From Fidelibacterota bacterium UBA2986 (GTDB lineage Bacteria; Fidelibacterota; Marinisomatia; Marinisomatales; AB-629-J13), in contig DEAI01000008.1 of assembly GCA_002346675.1 (NCBI GenBank), positions 135,611 to 199,610 on the forward strand: a DNA stretch of 64,000 nt, in the 5' to 3' direction. Below the pieces are notes generated by a model. The model did not search any database. It saw nothing but the letters and a program-made list of their open reading frames with translations, and had not been told where the DNA came from. The position numbers were made by a program, and so were the translations under genes. Positions 53,057 through 63,436 of this stretch are shown here, in pieces. Numbering within the stretch: the stretch's first letter is position 1; each line of letters starts with the position of its first letter.

Positions 53057-54659
53057 AACCATTGACATAGCTCTTGTCTCCTTAGGATTTCCTAAAAAAC
53101 TTATTACAGTTGAACGTCCAAAAAATCCAGACTTCGGTGACTATTCATGTAATATTGCGCTTACAATCGCCAAAGAGGCTAAACAAAAGCCAATTCAATT
53201 AGCTGAAAAAATAAAAAAGGTACTTATCCTGAATGAAGATTGGGTCTCTCAAGTTTCTGTAACACCACCGGGGTTTATCAATTTTACTGCAACAGATAAT
53301 TTATATCAATCATTTGTCTATGATATTATAAGCCAAAAAATAAACTATGGAAAGACAGAATTGGGAAAGGGTATAAGTGCAAATGTGGAATTTGTCAGCG
53401 CAAATCCAACTGGTCCATTAAATGTTGGTCATGGAAGACAGGCAGTTTTAGGTGATACTATAGCTAATATTCTTGAATGGCATGGATATGATGTAAAACG
53501 AGAATACTACTACAATGATGCCGGCCGCCAAATGAGAATATTATCTGAATCAGTAGCAGCAAGATATTTTATGGAAATTGGTAAAATTACTGAATTCCCA
53601 GAAGATGGTTACAGAGGGGAATATATTCGAGATATCGCCAAAAATATTATAGAAAACCATGGTAATGATCTTGAAAAGGATGATTCAATATTTCTAAATG
53701 TAGCGGAGGAAACTATATTTCAAGATATCAAAAATACTCTATCTTTTCTCGATATACACCATGATACATTTATCAATGAAAAATCATTTTATGAATCTGG
53801 TGCAATTGAAAAAATCTTGGAGGATCTGAGCTCTGAAAATTTAATTTATGAAAAAGATAATGCTACCTGGTTTAAAGCAACAAGTGTTGGAAATGAACAG
53901 GACAGAGTTTTTATCAAAAGTAGCGGTGAACCTACATACCGGCTACCCGATACAGCCTACCACAGAAATAAATTTGAAAGAAAATTTGATTGGATTATCG
54001 ATATCTTTGGAGCTGACCATGTAGATACATTCCCTGATGTTTTAGCTGCATTAAAAGCATTAAACTATGATATAAATAAAGTCAAAGTATGTATTCATCA
54101 GTTTGTTACTTTAATTAAGGATGGTGAAAAAGTAAAAATGTCCACCCGCAGAGGAGACTTTGTAACTCTGAAAGATTTAACAGATCAATTGAATAAAGAT
54201 GTGGTAAGGTATTTTTTTATTATGAGGAGTATGAACAGTCACCTAAATTTTGATTTAGACCTTGCTAAGGATCAGTCTGAAAAAAATCCTGTATTTTATC
54301 TTCAGTATGCTTATGCACGAATTTGCAATACTATTCGCTATGCAGAAAAAAGTAAAGCTATCTTTAATAATAAGTTTGATTCTTCTCTCCTTTGCCATCC
54401 ATCTGAAATTGATTTGATTAAAACACTGTCACAATTTTCTGAAATGATGAAAAATGTATTGGATACTTTAGAGCCTCAAAATATTTCAACCTACCTCCAA
54501 ACATTAGCAACAAAATATCATAAATTTTATACTGATTGTAGAATTGTAAGTAGTGACCATCAACTAACTAATTCCCGCTTGAATTTAATTTTAGCAGTTA
54601 AATTTGTTTTATCCAGCGGATTGAGAATTTTAGGGATATCATCACCGGAGCGTATGTAA
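53031..54659 (+). CDS. argS: arginyl-tRNA synthetase
   Basis: The 542-residue protein has the ArgS N-terminal domain (VERPKNPDFGDYSCNIALTI, PGFINFTAT) and the HIGH-like NPTGPLNVGHGRQAVLGDTI. Further motifs are YYYNDAGRQM, FDWIIDIFGADHVDTF, the KMSKS-like VKMSTRRGDFVTLKDL and the C-terminal anticodon-binding part. It charges tRNA-Arg. ATG 53031 lies inside rsfS, and its stop TAA shares its last A with the ATG of the MarC-like gene, so the group is translated as one unit. Confidence 0.97.
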   Translation: MNLKAYLSETIDIALVSLGFPKKLITVERPKNPDFGDYSCNIALTIAKEAKQKPIQLAEKIKKVLILNEDWVSQVSVTPPGFINFTATDNLYQSFVYDIISQKINYGKTELGKGISANVEFVSANPTGPLNVGHGRQAVLGDTIANILEWHGYDVKREYYYNDAGRQMRILSESVAARYFMEIGKITEFPEDGYRGEYIRDIAKNIIENHGNDLEKDDSIFLNVAEETIFQDIKNTLSFLDIHHDTFINEKSFYESGAIEKILEDLSSENLIYEKDNATWFKATSVGNEQDRVFIKSSGEPTYRLPDTAYHRNKFERKFDWIIDIFGADHVDTFPDVLAALKALNYDINKVKVCIHQFVTLIKDGEKVKMSTRRGDFVTLKDLTDQLNKDVVRYFFIMRSMNSHLNFDLDLAKDQSEKNPVFYLQYAYARICNTIRYAEKSKAIFNNKFDSSLLCHPSEIDLIKTLSQFSEMMKNVLDTLEPQNISTYLQTLATKYHKFYTDCRIVSSDHQLTNSRLNLILAVKFVLSSGLRILGISSPERM

Positions 54660-55300
54660 TGTCGATTGAATCGTTGGAATATTTATTCCTCTGTCTCTCA
54701 ACATTAATTTCGTTAGTTAATCCACTGGGGATGGCACCATTGTTCATCGTGTTAACAGAAAGATTTGAGCCGAATGATAGAATAAGCATTGCAAAAAAAG
54801 GAACCCTAACAGCTACTTTGATTCTCATAATTTTTGCACTTTTAGGAACTTACATTTTTAAATTTTATTCCTTAACTATTGAGGCATTTCGAATAATGGG
54901 AGGAATTATTTTTTTTCGAACGGGTCTTCGAATGCTGGATGCTCAGATTTCCCGGGGGAGATCTACTCCAAGAGAAACAGAGGAAAGCATGGAGAGTGAT
55001 GATATTGCAGTAAGTCCAATCGGAATACCAGTAATTGCTGGTCCTGGGGCAATAACTGCTTCAATGATATTATCTGGTGAAGCTCGGGATGCTATAGACT
55101 ACGGAATATTAATTTTTACAATTATGTTCACCATGATTTTAACTTTTTTTGTTTTTAGAGGTGCAAACAAACTATCTGCTCGATTTGGAACAACAGGGCT
55201 TCGAATCATACAGCGAATCATGGGAATTCTCCTTATGGTCATTGCTGTTCAGTTTATGATTAACGGAGTGACAGTGGTATTAGTTAATATTTTTAGTTAA
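54659..55300 (+). CDS. MarC-family integral membrane protein
   Basis: The 213-residue protein has six hydrophobic segments and MarC features: LISLVNPLGMAPLFIVLTE, IMGGIIFFRTGLRMLDAQ, PIGIPVIAGPGAITASMIL and the C-terminal IQRIMGILLMVIAVQFMING. Members were once linked to multidrug resistance, which was later not confirmed; the transported substrate is unknown. It is coupled to argS by a one-base overlap. Confidence 0.92.
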   Translation: MSIESLEYLFLCLSTLISLVNPLGMAPLFIVLTERFEPNDRISIAKKGTLTATLILIIFALLGTYIFKFYSLTIEAFRIMGGIIFFRTGLRMLDAQISRGRSTPRETEESMESDDIAVSPIGIPVIAGPGAITASMILSGEARDAIDYGILIFTIMFTMILTFFVFRGANKLSARFGTTGLRIIQRIMGILLMVIAVQFMINGVTVVLVNIFS

Positions 55301-55401
55301 TGGATAAACCCCTGTTCAAATAATGGATTATAATACCATTCATTTATAAATCTACCCGCAGTTTATTTTACAATACATATTTTATCAATAAATACCAAAA
55401 A

Positions 55402-56634
55402 ATGGAAAATAATATGATCAATAAAATCACCTCTGAAAGGGCCATACAATTAGAAGAAAAGTATGGTGCCCACAATTATCACCCTCTACCAGTTGTTTTA
55501 GCAAAGGGAAAAGGAGCTTATGTATGGGATTTAGAAGGAAAACAATATTTTGATTTTCTTTCTTCTTACTCAGCTGTTAATCAAGGTCATTGTCATCCAG
55601 CAATTGTAAATGCGATGACTGAGCAAGCACAAAAACTATGTCTTACATCGAGAGCTTTTTATAATGATTGCTTGGGAGAATATGAAAAATTTGTGACCGA
55701 GTACTTTGGTTTTGATAAGGTCTTGCCAATGAATACAGGTGCTGAAGGGGTAGAAACGGCTTTAAAATTGGTTCGAAAATGGGCATATAAAATAAAAGGT
55801 ATTCCAAAAAATGAAGCGAAAATAATTGTGTGTGATGGGAACTTTCATGGAAGAACAATAACTATTATATCTTTTTCAGATGATCCTGAAGCAAAAGATG
55901 ATTTCGGACCTTACACCCCAGGAATGATTAGAATACCTTATAATGATTTAAATGCATTAGAGATTGCTCTTCAAAATGAAAATGTAGCTGCTTTTTTGGT
56001 AGAACCTATTCAAGGCGAAGCGGGAGTATTTGTTCCAGATTCAGGTTATCTTAAATCAGCATTTAACTTATGTAAAGAAAACAATGTTTTGTTTGTTGCA
56101 GACGAAGTTCAAACGGGTATTGCCCGAACTGGGAAACTACTCGCTTGTGATCATGAAAATGTAAAACCGGATGTTTTAATACTTGGCAAGGCCATTTCAG
56201 GTGGGGTTTTCCCCGTTTCAGCAGTACTAGCGGACGATGATGTTATGCTATGTATAAAACCAGGAGAACATGGTTCTACATTTGGTGGTAACCCAATTGC
56301 GTGTAAGGTTGCAATAGCTGCCTTGCAAGTTGTTTCAGATGAAGGGTTGGCAGAAAAGGCTGAAAACCTTGGGAAAACTTTAAGAGATGAATTAAATAAA
56401 ATTGATTCTGAAATGATTACTTTAATAAGAGGAAAAGGGCTATTAAATGCTATAGTTATTAAGCCTGTAGAGGGCAAGGAAGCGTGGGATGTATGCGTTG
56501 CATTAAAAGAAAATGGATTGTTGGCCAAACCAACACATGGAGATATTATTCGATTTGCTCCTCCATTGGTAATAACTGAAGAGCAATTGATGGAATGTGT
56601 AGATATAATTAAAAAAACAATATTAGCTTTTTAA
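55402..56634 (+). CDS. rocD: ornithine aminotransferase (ornithine-oxo-acid transaminase)
   Basis: The 410-residue class III aminotransferase matches ornithine aminotransferase closely: [105 protein letters not shown] and the PLP Lys in [20 protein letters not shown]. It turns ornithine and 2-oxoglutarate into glutamate semialdehyde and glutamate, linking arginine and proline metabolism. ATG 55402 or 55414 could be the start. It ends 65 bases from the convergent cyclase gene. Confidence 0.94.
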   Translation: MENNMINKITSERAIQLEEKYGAHNYHPLPVVLAKGKGAYVWDLEGKQYFDFLSSYSAVNQGHCHPAIVNAMTEQAQKLCLTSRAFYNDCLGEYEKFVTEYFGFDKVLPMNTGAEGVETALKLVRKWAYKIKGIPKNEAKIIVCDGNFHGRTITIISFSDDPEAKDDFGPYTPGMIRIPYNDLNALEIALQNENVAAFLVEPIQGEAGVFVPDSGYLKSAFNLCKENNVLFVADEVQTGIARTGKLLACDHENVKPDVLILGKAISGGVFPVSAVLADDDVMLCIKPGEHGSTFGGNPIACKVAIAALQVVSDEGLAEKAENLGKTLRDELNKIDSEMITLIRGKGLLNAIVIKPVEGKEAWDVCVALKENGLLAKPTHGDIIRFAPPLVITEEQLMECVDIIKKTILAF

Positions 56635-56699
56635 AATTACTCAGAATCTTATTTTATCCTATCTTTATAGAGAAAAAATGTTTTGATTTCAAATAAGAA

Positions 56700-59066
56700 T
56701 TATGCAGGATTTAATTTGTCATATAATTCCATAAACTTCTTATTCCAATAATTTTTTTCTAAAAACTCTTTCCTGAGCGTTCTATCTTTTATTTTGAATG
56801 ATTTTTCCATAATGATACTATGTGCATCTAAAATATATTGATTAGCAATATCTGTTTTGCCATTTACTAAAAAAGCTTTGATTAAAACATAATAATATTC
56901 CATTTCCTCAAATTTAATACCTTCCTTTAATTCTTCTTGAATTAAAGCAATATATTCTTGTGAGTTTTGGGATTCTCCGAGGGCAAAATGATTCAAGGCA
57001 TTAAATGCTTTTGGAATCACTCTCATAGTTAGATCAAAGTCTGGCGGTATATTTTTTATAATAAAATCAAAATGCTTAATGGATTTATTATGATTTCCAT
57101 CATAATAATTATATCTTCCTGAATAATAATTAGATAATAACACCATAAACGGGATACCCAGTTGGTCTGTTAGGGTGTTTATTTTTTCTAAATAATGAAA
57201 AGTACTATCAAGCTGATCCCGGTAATAATAAGATTCTGCCATCCTTATGTAAGAACCAAAACTAATCAATTCCTGGTTCAAATTTTCTGCAATCTTATAT
57301 GCCATTAAAGTATTTTTATGAGCACTATCTAGGTCTCCAATTTTTTCATAAAAATCTGAATAACTTCCTACTACTAATTGAAGCGCTTCCTGTTTTTTAT
57401 ATTTTATAGCTAATTCATTTGCTTCATCTAAAATAGACTTGGCTTTTTCTAATTGTCCATTTTCAAGTAAAAGGTCAGCATAATTTGGTAATACCAAGGG
57501 TAGGTCATGTTTATCTCCATACTTTCTGGCCATATCAACAGAAATGTTCATATATTTCAATCCTTCATCTTTTTTCCCCTGCTTTATTAAAAGATTGGAC
57601 AAATACTTTGAAGCCTCAGCTGTACCTTTTTTATAGTCTATTTTTTCTGAAGTCTGATAAAACTGCAGATAATAAACTGCAGCCGAATCTAAATTATTTT
57701 TTCCATATTCATAATAAAAACCATATTGCTCATATCCATGTCCAACCGCAATATAATTTTTCGTTTTTAAACCAATTTTAACCGCTTTTTTTGAGTATTC
57801 CCGCATCTCCATGAGTTTACCTTGTCTATATGATATCCAACCCAATAATGACCATGAAGAAGCAAGATTATTATCAATATCAGTTGACATTTTCAGTAAA
57901 CTTTCAGCCATTTGCCAATCTTCAGAGTTCTGCTGGTATTGCACCTTATATTTCCCTTTTAACATATATTCATAGGCAACTGGATCTGCCTTATAAGTCT
58001 CACTTACTAACTCATGGTCACTCTTTTTATATGATATTTTATTCGAAAGATTTTCTGCAAGATTACTAACAATGAGTGACGCATTTTCTAACTTTTCTGT
58101 CCATTTATTTCCAAAAATAGTCATATTCTTTTTATGATCCTGTAATTGGCACCGAAGATTGAACTGGTCAATAGTCTTATGGATACTGCTGGTTAAAATA
58201 AAACTCACATCCAATTCTTTAGCAATATCGATTTCAGACAGATCAGAATCTTTATATTTGCTTACAGAATTCATTGATGCTACACGAATATTCCCTAGGC
58301 GACTCATTTCAATGATTAGATCTTCCGTCAAACCATAAGCCCAAGGCTCATCATCTGCTTGACCTAAATTTTTCATATAAAGAATTGCAATAGATGGGAT
58401 TTCATTATCATCTGCTGAAAAGCTAGATAAAACCATATATCCTAAAGCAATAACACCAATTATAGATGTCACTAAACCAAAAATTGATATTGCACTCCAT
58501 TTGGGTCCAGCTTTTTCTTTAACTACAAGTTTTGCTTTGACCTGAGTCAGATCTGTCTCTGGGAGACCATGAGAGACAATACAATAAGCTTTGACCTCCT
58601 GTGAAACCCCCTGTAATTGTAGTTTTCCAAGGGATACGGTTTTAAAGTTTGGGTCTCTTTCTAGAGATGCATTAACTCTGCCTGAAACAGCAATCCCGCC
58701 TGATGCAGAGAAAGGTTCTATACGAGATGCAATATTTACATCATCGCCAATGACATCACTACCCTGAAAAACAACCTCACCCTGATGTATACCAATTCTT
58801 AAATTTAGATTCTCTACAGTCTTAACTATTTTCTGAATTTTAATTGCACATTCTACCGCATCAAGATTGGTCTCAAATGAAAGAAGTAAACCATCGCCAA
58901 TCTCCTTAAGCCATTCACCTTTATACGACTCAACAATAGGTTTTAAAAGTTCACGTTGTTTCTCCAATAATTTAAGTGCTGCAGGTTCATTTTCAGCCGA
59001 TAGTCTTGTAAAACCAACTATATCAGTAAACACAATAGCAGCAAGTTTTCTTTTAGCTCTGGTCAT
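56700..59066 (-). CDS. class III adenylate cyclase fused to a membrane-anchored TPR region
   Basis: The 788-residue protein has a catalytic domain at 1-165. Metal-binding Asp residues lie in FTDIVGFTRLS and EIGDGLLLSF, the Lys of GEWLKEIGD is in the adenine-specifying position, and the Asn and Arg of GDDVNIASRIEPFSASGG complete the active site. A membrane helix follows (about 195-220, SIFGLVTSIIGVIALGYMVL), then a TolB-like domain (IPSIAILYMKNL, WAYGLTEDLIIEMSRLGNIR) and about ten tetratricopeptide repeats to the end. It probably makes cAMP in response to a signal sensed by the TPR part. Whether the TPR part lies outside the membrane is uncertain. Confidence 0.88.
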   Translation of the reverse strand: MTRAKRKLAAIVFTDIVGFTRLSAENEPAALKLLEKQRELLKPIVESYKGEWLKEIGDGLLLSFETNLDAVECAIKIQKIVKTVENLNLRIGIHQGEVVFQGSDVIGDDVNIASRIEPFSASGGIAVSGRVNASLERDPNFKTVSLGKLQLQGVSQEVKAYCIVSHGLPETDLTQVKAKLVVKEKAGPKWSAISIFGLVTSIIGVIALGYMVLSSFSADDNEIPSIAILYMKNLGQADDEPWAYGLTEDLIIEMSRLGNIRVASMNSVSKYKDSDLSEIDIAKELDVSFILTSSIHKTIDQFNLRCQLQDHKKNMTIFGNKWTEKLENASLIVSNLAENLSNKISYKKSDHELVSETYKADPVAYEYMLKGKYKVQYQQNSEDWQMAESLLKMSTDIDNNLASSWSLLGWISYRQGKLMEMREYSKKAVKIGLKTKNYIAVGHGYEQYGFYYEYGKNNLDSAAVYYLQFYQTSEKIDYKKGTAEASKYLSNLLIKQGKKDEGLKYMNISVDMARKYGDKHDLPLVLPNYADLLLENGQLEKAKSILDEANELAIKYKKQEALQLVVGSYSDFYEKIGDLDSAHKNTLMAYKIAENLNQELISFGSYIRMAESYYYRDQLDSTFHYLEKINTLTDQLGIPFMVLLSNYYSGRYNYYDGNHNKSIKHFDFIIKNIPPDFDLTMRVIPKAFNALNHFALGESQNSQEYIALIQEELKEGIKFEEMEYYYVLIKAFLVNGKTDIANQYILDAHSIIMEKSFKIKDRTLRKEFLEKNYWNKKFMELYDKLNPA

Positions 59067-59200
59067 AATAGTTTAAATCCACAAATTATACCACAGATAC
59101 AATTTGCGAATGTGGGACTTTTAATTAGATCCTTTAGGTGATAATTAATTGGGTCAGTTATAGATCTTCTAATCATATTTTTGTGTTTTAATAATTTTTA

Positions 59201-60505
59201 TTAATCAATTATTGACTGATAGATAAGAGCTCGTATTTTATCATGATCATCTATGTTCAATGCTGGAATCAACTGCGTTAAATATACAACAACCATCTCT
59301 TCATTTGGATCAACCCAATAAGTTGAATGATAAGCACCACCCCATGAAAATTCACCAATTGACCCCAACATACCTCTTCCACCTAATTGTTCTATTAAAG
59401 CAAAACCAAGACCAAATCTTATTCCGTCGCCATCACTCCAGAAAGGAATATCCGCTATATGATTAGTCGTCATTAATTCCACAGATTTTCTACTGAGAAT
59501 CCTTTTTTTACCAAATTTACCTTCATTAAGCATCATCTGAAGGAAAATAGCAAAATCTTCGGCGGTCGAAAGAAGACCTGCTCCACCAGAAAAACTAATT
59601 CTAGGACCAACTACATAGTGCCCTTGTCCTATCATACTGACTCCGACTCTTTTCCCTGGGTCATCTGAAGGCTTTATGCCAGTTTGAGTTGAAGAATAGA
59701 CCTTGGCTAATCTATCTTTCTTCTCTAGTGGTAAGAAAAAATGAGTGTCTTTCATTTGTAAAGGATCAAAAATTTCTTGTTGAAGAAAGTGATCTAATCG
59801 TTGACCGGAAATAACTTCGATCAGCGCACCTAAGATATCAACACTTAAACCATAAACGAATTCTTCGCCAGGATGCGCATCCATTGGAAGCTTGGATATT
59901 CGTTTCACCGTTTCCTGTATTGATTCATTTCTATGAGCAAAATACCAACCCTTAATTTCTTCTTTTTCCCAACGGTCTTCAGCTTGACCAAAACCCCAAC
60001 CCACACCAGAGGTATGAGTTAACAGATCTCGAATAGTGATCTCTCTTTTTGCCTTAACAACATTATATGAGCCATTTCCATCTGACTCCGCGACTGTAGT
60101 GTTTTTATACTCCGGTATATATTTACTAACGGGGTCTTGAATAAGCAACAAACCTTTTTCCTGTAATATCATTATACCCACACTGATTATTGCTTTTGTT
60201 TGAGATGCAATTCTAAATATATCGTCCTTTTCCATAGGATCACTCAATTCCTTATCCCTAAAGCCAAATGAACGAAAATAGGCTGATTTACCTTTACGTA
60301 AGACAAGAACCACTCCCCCTGATAATTTATTATTGGAAATATAATTATCTAATTGATGGGTTAGCCTATCAAGACGTTTTGAAGATAGGCCAACAGATTC
60401 GGGTTTGATATCTCGGAAGGGTTGACCAAATATTGAAGATAGGGTTAATCCTAGTATTACTATCCATGATTTGGTATTAATAGCTGATATAGCATTTATA
60501 TTCAT
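59201..60505 (-). CDS. serine hydrolase of the class C beta-lactamase/esterase family
   Basis: The 434-residue protein has a signal peptide (NTKSWIVILGLTLSSIFGQ). It carries the SxxK motif in FRIASQTKAIISVGI, a YGLS motif standing where YxN or YxS is expected (EEFVYGLSVDILGALIEV), and a C-terminal FSWGGAYHSTYWVDPNEEM. These are family VIII carboxylesterase or penicillin-binding-like hydrolases acting in the periplasm. A true beta-lactamase is less likely. It lies downstream of the tmRNA gene on the same strand but behind a terminator. Substrate unknown. Confidence 0.88.
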   Translation of the reverse strand: MNINAISAINTKSWIVILGLTLSSIFGQPFRDIKPESVGLSSKRLDRLTHQLDNYISNNKLSGGVVLVLRKGKSAYFRSFGFRDKELSDPMEKDDIFRIASQTKAIISVGIMILQEKGLLLIQDPVSKYIPEYKNTTVAESDGNGSYNVVKAKREITIRDLLTHTSGVGWGFGQAEDRWEKEEIKGWYFAHRNESIQETVKRISKLPMDAHPGEEFVYGLSVDILGALIEVISGQRLDHFLQQEIFDPLQMKDTHFFLPLEKKDRLAKVYSSTQTGIKPSDDPGKRVGVSMIGQGHYVVGPRISFSGGAGLLSTAEDFAIFLQMMLNEGKFGKKRILSRKSVELMTTNHIADIPFWSDGDGIRFGLGFALIEQLGGRGMLGSIGEFSWGGAYHSTYWVDPNEEMVVVYLTQLIPALNIDDHDKIRALIYQSIID

Positions 60506-60536
60506 ATTCCAATCTACAAACCATCTAACAAATAAA

Positions 60537-60558
60537 AAACCTCACGAATGTGAGGTTT
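60537..60558 (-). terminator. Rho-independent terminator downstream of ssrA
   Basis: On the minus strand AAACCTCAC-ATTC-GTGAGGTTT forms a nine-base perfect stem followed by a T-run (TTTAT). It lies about 140 bases after the mature tmRNA 3' end and just before the serine hydrolase start, so it separates the two units. Confidence 0.85.
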
Positions 60559-60696
60559 GATTATTGGTGTTTACTATATTAAATATGGTTTTTAATTTTT
60601 TCTGGATAATTGTAATACTTGAAACAACAAGCAATAATACGCATTTATCATTGTGAAAATGTGTTTCATTGTACATTAGAACTTATAGGGAATGAG

Positions 60697-61047
60697 TGGA
60701 GGCGGGGAGAATCGAACTCCCGTCCGAAACAGAGATTTGAAAAACATCTACATGTTTAGTTTTCCGGATTTATCTCATTTCAACGAATGCCGGGAAACCC
60801 CATTTCGTTGAAACCAGTTCGGTAAGTCTCATTTCTGATTCCCAAACAAAATCAGAAACTAGTCTGCGTAGTCGACGCCCTTAGATAAAACCACAGACCC
60901 ATTTTACCCAGAACGGCTTACGTCAATTAAGCGTAAGCAAATTGGCCATAATCGGCACTTATATGATGTTCCGCTTTATTAACGAGTTTTCGGAAACTCG
61001 GCATGCCGTTTAACCTACCTCTTATCCCGTCGAAACCGGTCGCCCCC
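60697..61047 (-). ncRNA. ssrA: tmRNA (ssrA)
   Basis: On the minus strand the 5' end GGGGGCGACCGGTTTCGACG is the invariant tmRNA start, and the 3' end closes with a T-arm (GGGAGTTCGATTCTCCC) and CGCCTCCA, which pairs with the 5' GGGGGCG. The CCA is not encoded (CTC follows). The tag reading frame 60956-60927 gives ADYGQFAYA before TAA if translation resumes at GCC after ATAAGT; an earlier GCG would give AEHHISADYGQFAYA. The RNA is 351 nucleotides, rescues stalled ribosomes with SmpB, and marks proteins for proteolysis. Confidence 0.95.
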
Positions 61048-61085
61048 ATTTTCAAAAAACTTATTATTACTTCACTGTAAAACAG

Positions 61086-61117
61086 TAAAGGCTCCAAACG
61101 CCAACCTGGAGCCTTTA
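61086..61117 (-). terminator. probable terminator downstream of clpB
   Basis: TAAAGGCTCCA (61086-61096) pairs perfectly with TGGAGCCTTTA (61107-61117) around a ten-base loop. On the minus strand, after clpB, it is followed by a moderately T-rich CTGTTTTAC. It sits just before the tmRNA 5' end and so also borders the tmRNA promoter. Confidence 0.65.
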
Positions 61118-61330
61118 ATCCTACCTGCATCTAATCGATACAGGAATTTACTTACCAACCGATTTGTCTTGAATTATTTAATTTTCAAAATTAATCGTGT
61201 GCAAAAAATACATGACTCTAATTTATAAACCAAATATTTAGATATAAATAATCAGATTATTTACCAATTCTTTTCAAATAAAGGAATATTTAAATGGTTT
61301 TTTAATTTAAAAACAGATTTTAGAGTCCTA
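61118..61330. other. non-coding gap between clpB and the terminator
   Basis: These AT-rich 213 bases hold no supported gene. Short frames are shadows or lack start sites. It is the trailer of clpB. Confidence 0.5.
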
Positions 61331-63436
61331 TTAATAATTTATGGATAATTCTTCAGATTTCTCCCTCCTCATCTTTATTATAATTTTTTTATTCTCCACC
61401 AAAATATTTACATTTCTATTCTCCGGTTCTTGAATCATTTGTTTTGATAGTTGAGCCAAAATATCACGTTTGATAAGTCGGTTAACTGGCCTAGCACCAA
61501 ATTGAGAATCAAATCCATTTTTTACTAAATAATTAATTACGCTCTCATTTATATTGACCTGAATATTTAACTTGTTGAATTTTCTGTGCAATAGATTCAA
61601 TTTCATTATCACAATTTCTTTCACCACATCTTTATCTAAATCATTAAAACTCATAACTTCGTCGATTCGGTTTATAAACTCTGGACGGAGAAACTGGTTC
61701 AAATCAGACCGCTTCATATTGGAAGTCATGATCACAATTACATTTTTGAAATTTACTGTTCGTCCTTTACTATCAGTAAGTCTGCCGTCATCCAACAGCT
61801 GGAGCAACACATTTAAAACATCTGGGTGAGCTTTTTCAATTTCATCAAATAATACAACAGCATAAGGACGTCGACGTATTTTTTCTGTTAGCTGACCTCC
61901 TTCACTGTATCCTACATATCCGGGGGGACTACCTATGAGCTTTGAAACTGAGTGGGACTCCATAAATTCACTCATATCAAAGCGAGTTAGAGCTTTTTCA
62001 TCATCAAATAATATTTCAGCAAGCGATTTTGCCAGCTCAGTTTTTCCGACACCGGTATTTCCCAAGAAAAGAAAAGAGCCAACCGGACGATCTTCATCCA
62101 CCATTCCCATTTTTGACATTCGAATTACATCTGCGGTCCTACTGACAGCTTCGCTTTGTCCTTTAACTCGTCGCTCTAGTTGAAACTCTAGTTCCATTAA
62201 TTTTTCCTGTTCTCCAGATAACATTTTTGTCACTGGAATTCCGGTCCACTTTGATACGACCTCAGCAATATCTTCGTTTTCTACTTCTAACTTTATGAAA
62301 GTATTGGTTAAGATATCCTGTGAAGAAAGCTCTATCTTTTTATCAAGTTCAGGAATATCATTGTATCGTATTCGTGCTGTTCCCTGAAGATTCCCTTCCC
62401 TTTCAAATCTGTCTGCATTATTTTGTATAATCTCCATTTTCTCTTTTAATTTATTTAATTGTTTTACTTTTACTTTTTCTTCCTCCCATTTAATTGTAAG
62501 AGTTGACAAAGTAGACTTTATTAATTTTATTTCTTTTTTGATTTCAATCATTCTCTCTTTAGACTTGAAATCTCTCTCTTTTTTTATAGCTTCTTTTTCA
62601 ATTTCTAATTGCAAAAGATTTCGCCTGGCATTATCAATTGATTCAGGGGCTGAATTCATTTCCATACGAATTTTTGCGGCTGCCTCATCAACCAAATCAA
62701 CTGCTTTATCAGGCAAAAAACGGTCTGATATATAACGATTGGATAAGCTTGCTGCTGAAATAAGAGCACTGTCTTTGATACGCAGGCCATGATGAATTTC
62801 ATATTTATCTTTGATTCCCCGCAGGATAGTAACAGTATCTTCCACATTAGGTTCGGCAATATAAACTTGTTGAAACCTTCTCTCCAATGCAGCATCTTTT
62901 TCTATATATTTTTGATACTCATTCAATGTAGTAGCGCCAATCACCTTCATCCTGCCCTTTGCCAACTCTGGTTTAATCATGTTAGATACATCCATTTGCC
63001 CTTCCATAGCTCCGGCCCCTACAATTGTGTGAATCTCATCAATAAATACAATAATCTCTCCTTCGCTTTTGACTACCTTTTTTACAAAGTTTTTAAGTCT
63101 TTCTTCAAATTGCCCACGGAACATTGCACCAGCAATCATTGCGCTAAGATCAAGTCCGATAAGTCGACTCTTCTTTAAATTCTCTGGGACATCTCCTTCT
63201 ATGATTCTACGTGCTAATCCCTCTGCAACTGTAGTTTTTCCAGTTCCCGGTTCACCAATCAAAACTGGATTGTTTTTTGTGCGCCTAGATAAAATTTGAA
63301 TGATTCGTCTGATTTCATCTTCCCTCCCTATAACAGGGTCAATTTTTCCATCTCTAGCATGTTGTGTCAAATCAATTCCATATGCTTCCAATACATTTAC
63401 GTTTTTTTCGGGATTTATTTGTTGTTTATTTTCCAT
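61331..63436 (-). CDS. clpB: ClpB-type AAA+ disaggregase lacking the N-terminal domain
   Basis: The 701-residue protein has two AAA+ modules. Module 1 has Walker A GEPGTGKTT, Walker B IVFIDEIHTIVGAGAMEG and the DPVIGREDEIRRIIQILSRR opening. A coiled-coil M-domain spans about 285-385 (repeated Lys/Glu, FEREGNLQGTARIRYNDIPE). Module 2 has TGIPVTKML, LGNTGVGKTELA, VVLFDEIEKAHPDVLN and FLRPEFINRIDEV. About 145 N-terminal residues of full ClpB (substrate-binding double Clp-N) are missing, and the frame starts with MENKQQINPEKNVNVLEAYG. The stretch TSNMKRSDLNQFLRPEF in module 2 is shorter than usual. It should unfold aggregated proteins with DnaK. I saw no CIRCE element upstream. Confidence 0.9.
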   Translation of the reverse strand: MENKQQINPEKNVNVLEAYGIDLTQHARDGKIDPVIGREDEIRRIIQILSRRTKNNPVLIGEPGTGKTTVAEGLARRIIEGDVPENLKKSRLIGLDLSAMIAGAMFRGQFEERLKNFVKKVVKSEGEIIVFIDEIHTIVGAGAMEGQMDVSNMIKPELAKGRMKVIGATTLNEYQKYIEKDAALERRFQQVYIAEPNVEDTVTILRGIKDKYEIHHGLRIKDSALISAASLSNRYISDRFLPDKAVDLVDEAAAKIRMEMNSAPESIDNARRNLLQLEIEKEAIKKERDFKSKERMIEIKKEIKLIKSTLSTLTIKWEEEKVKVKQLNKLKEKMEIIQNNADRFEREGNLQGTARIRYNDIPELDKKIELSSQDILTNTFIKLEVENEDIAEVVSKWTGIPVTKMLSGEQEKLMELEFQLERRVKGQSEAVSRTADVIRMSKMGMVDEDRPVGSFLFLGNTGVGKTELAKSLAEILFDDEKALTRFDMSEFMESHSVSKLIGSPPGYVGYSEGGQLTEKIRRRPYAVVLFDEIEKAHPDVLNVLLQLLDDGRLTDSKGRTVNFKNVIVIMTSNMKRSDLNQFLRPEFINRIDEVMSFNDLDKDVVKEIVIMKLNLLHRKFNKLNIQVNINESVINYLVKNGFDSQFGARPVNRLIKRDILAQLSKQMIQEPENRNVNILVENKKIIIKMRREKSEELSINY

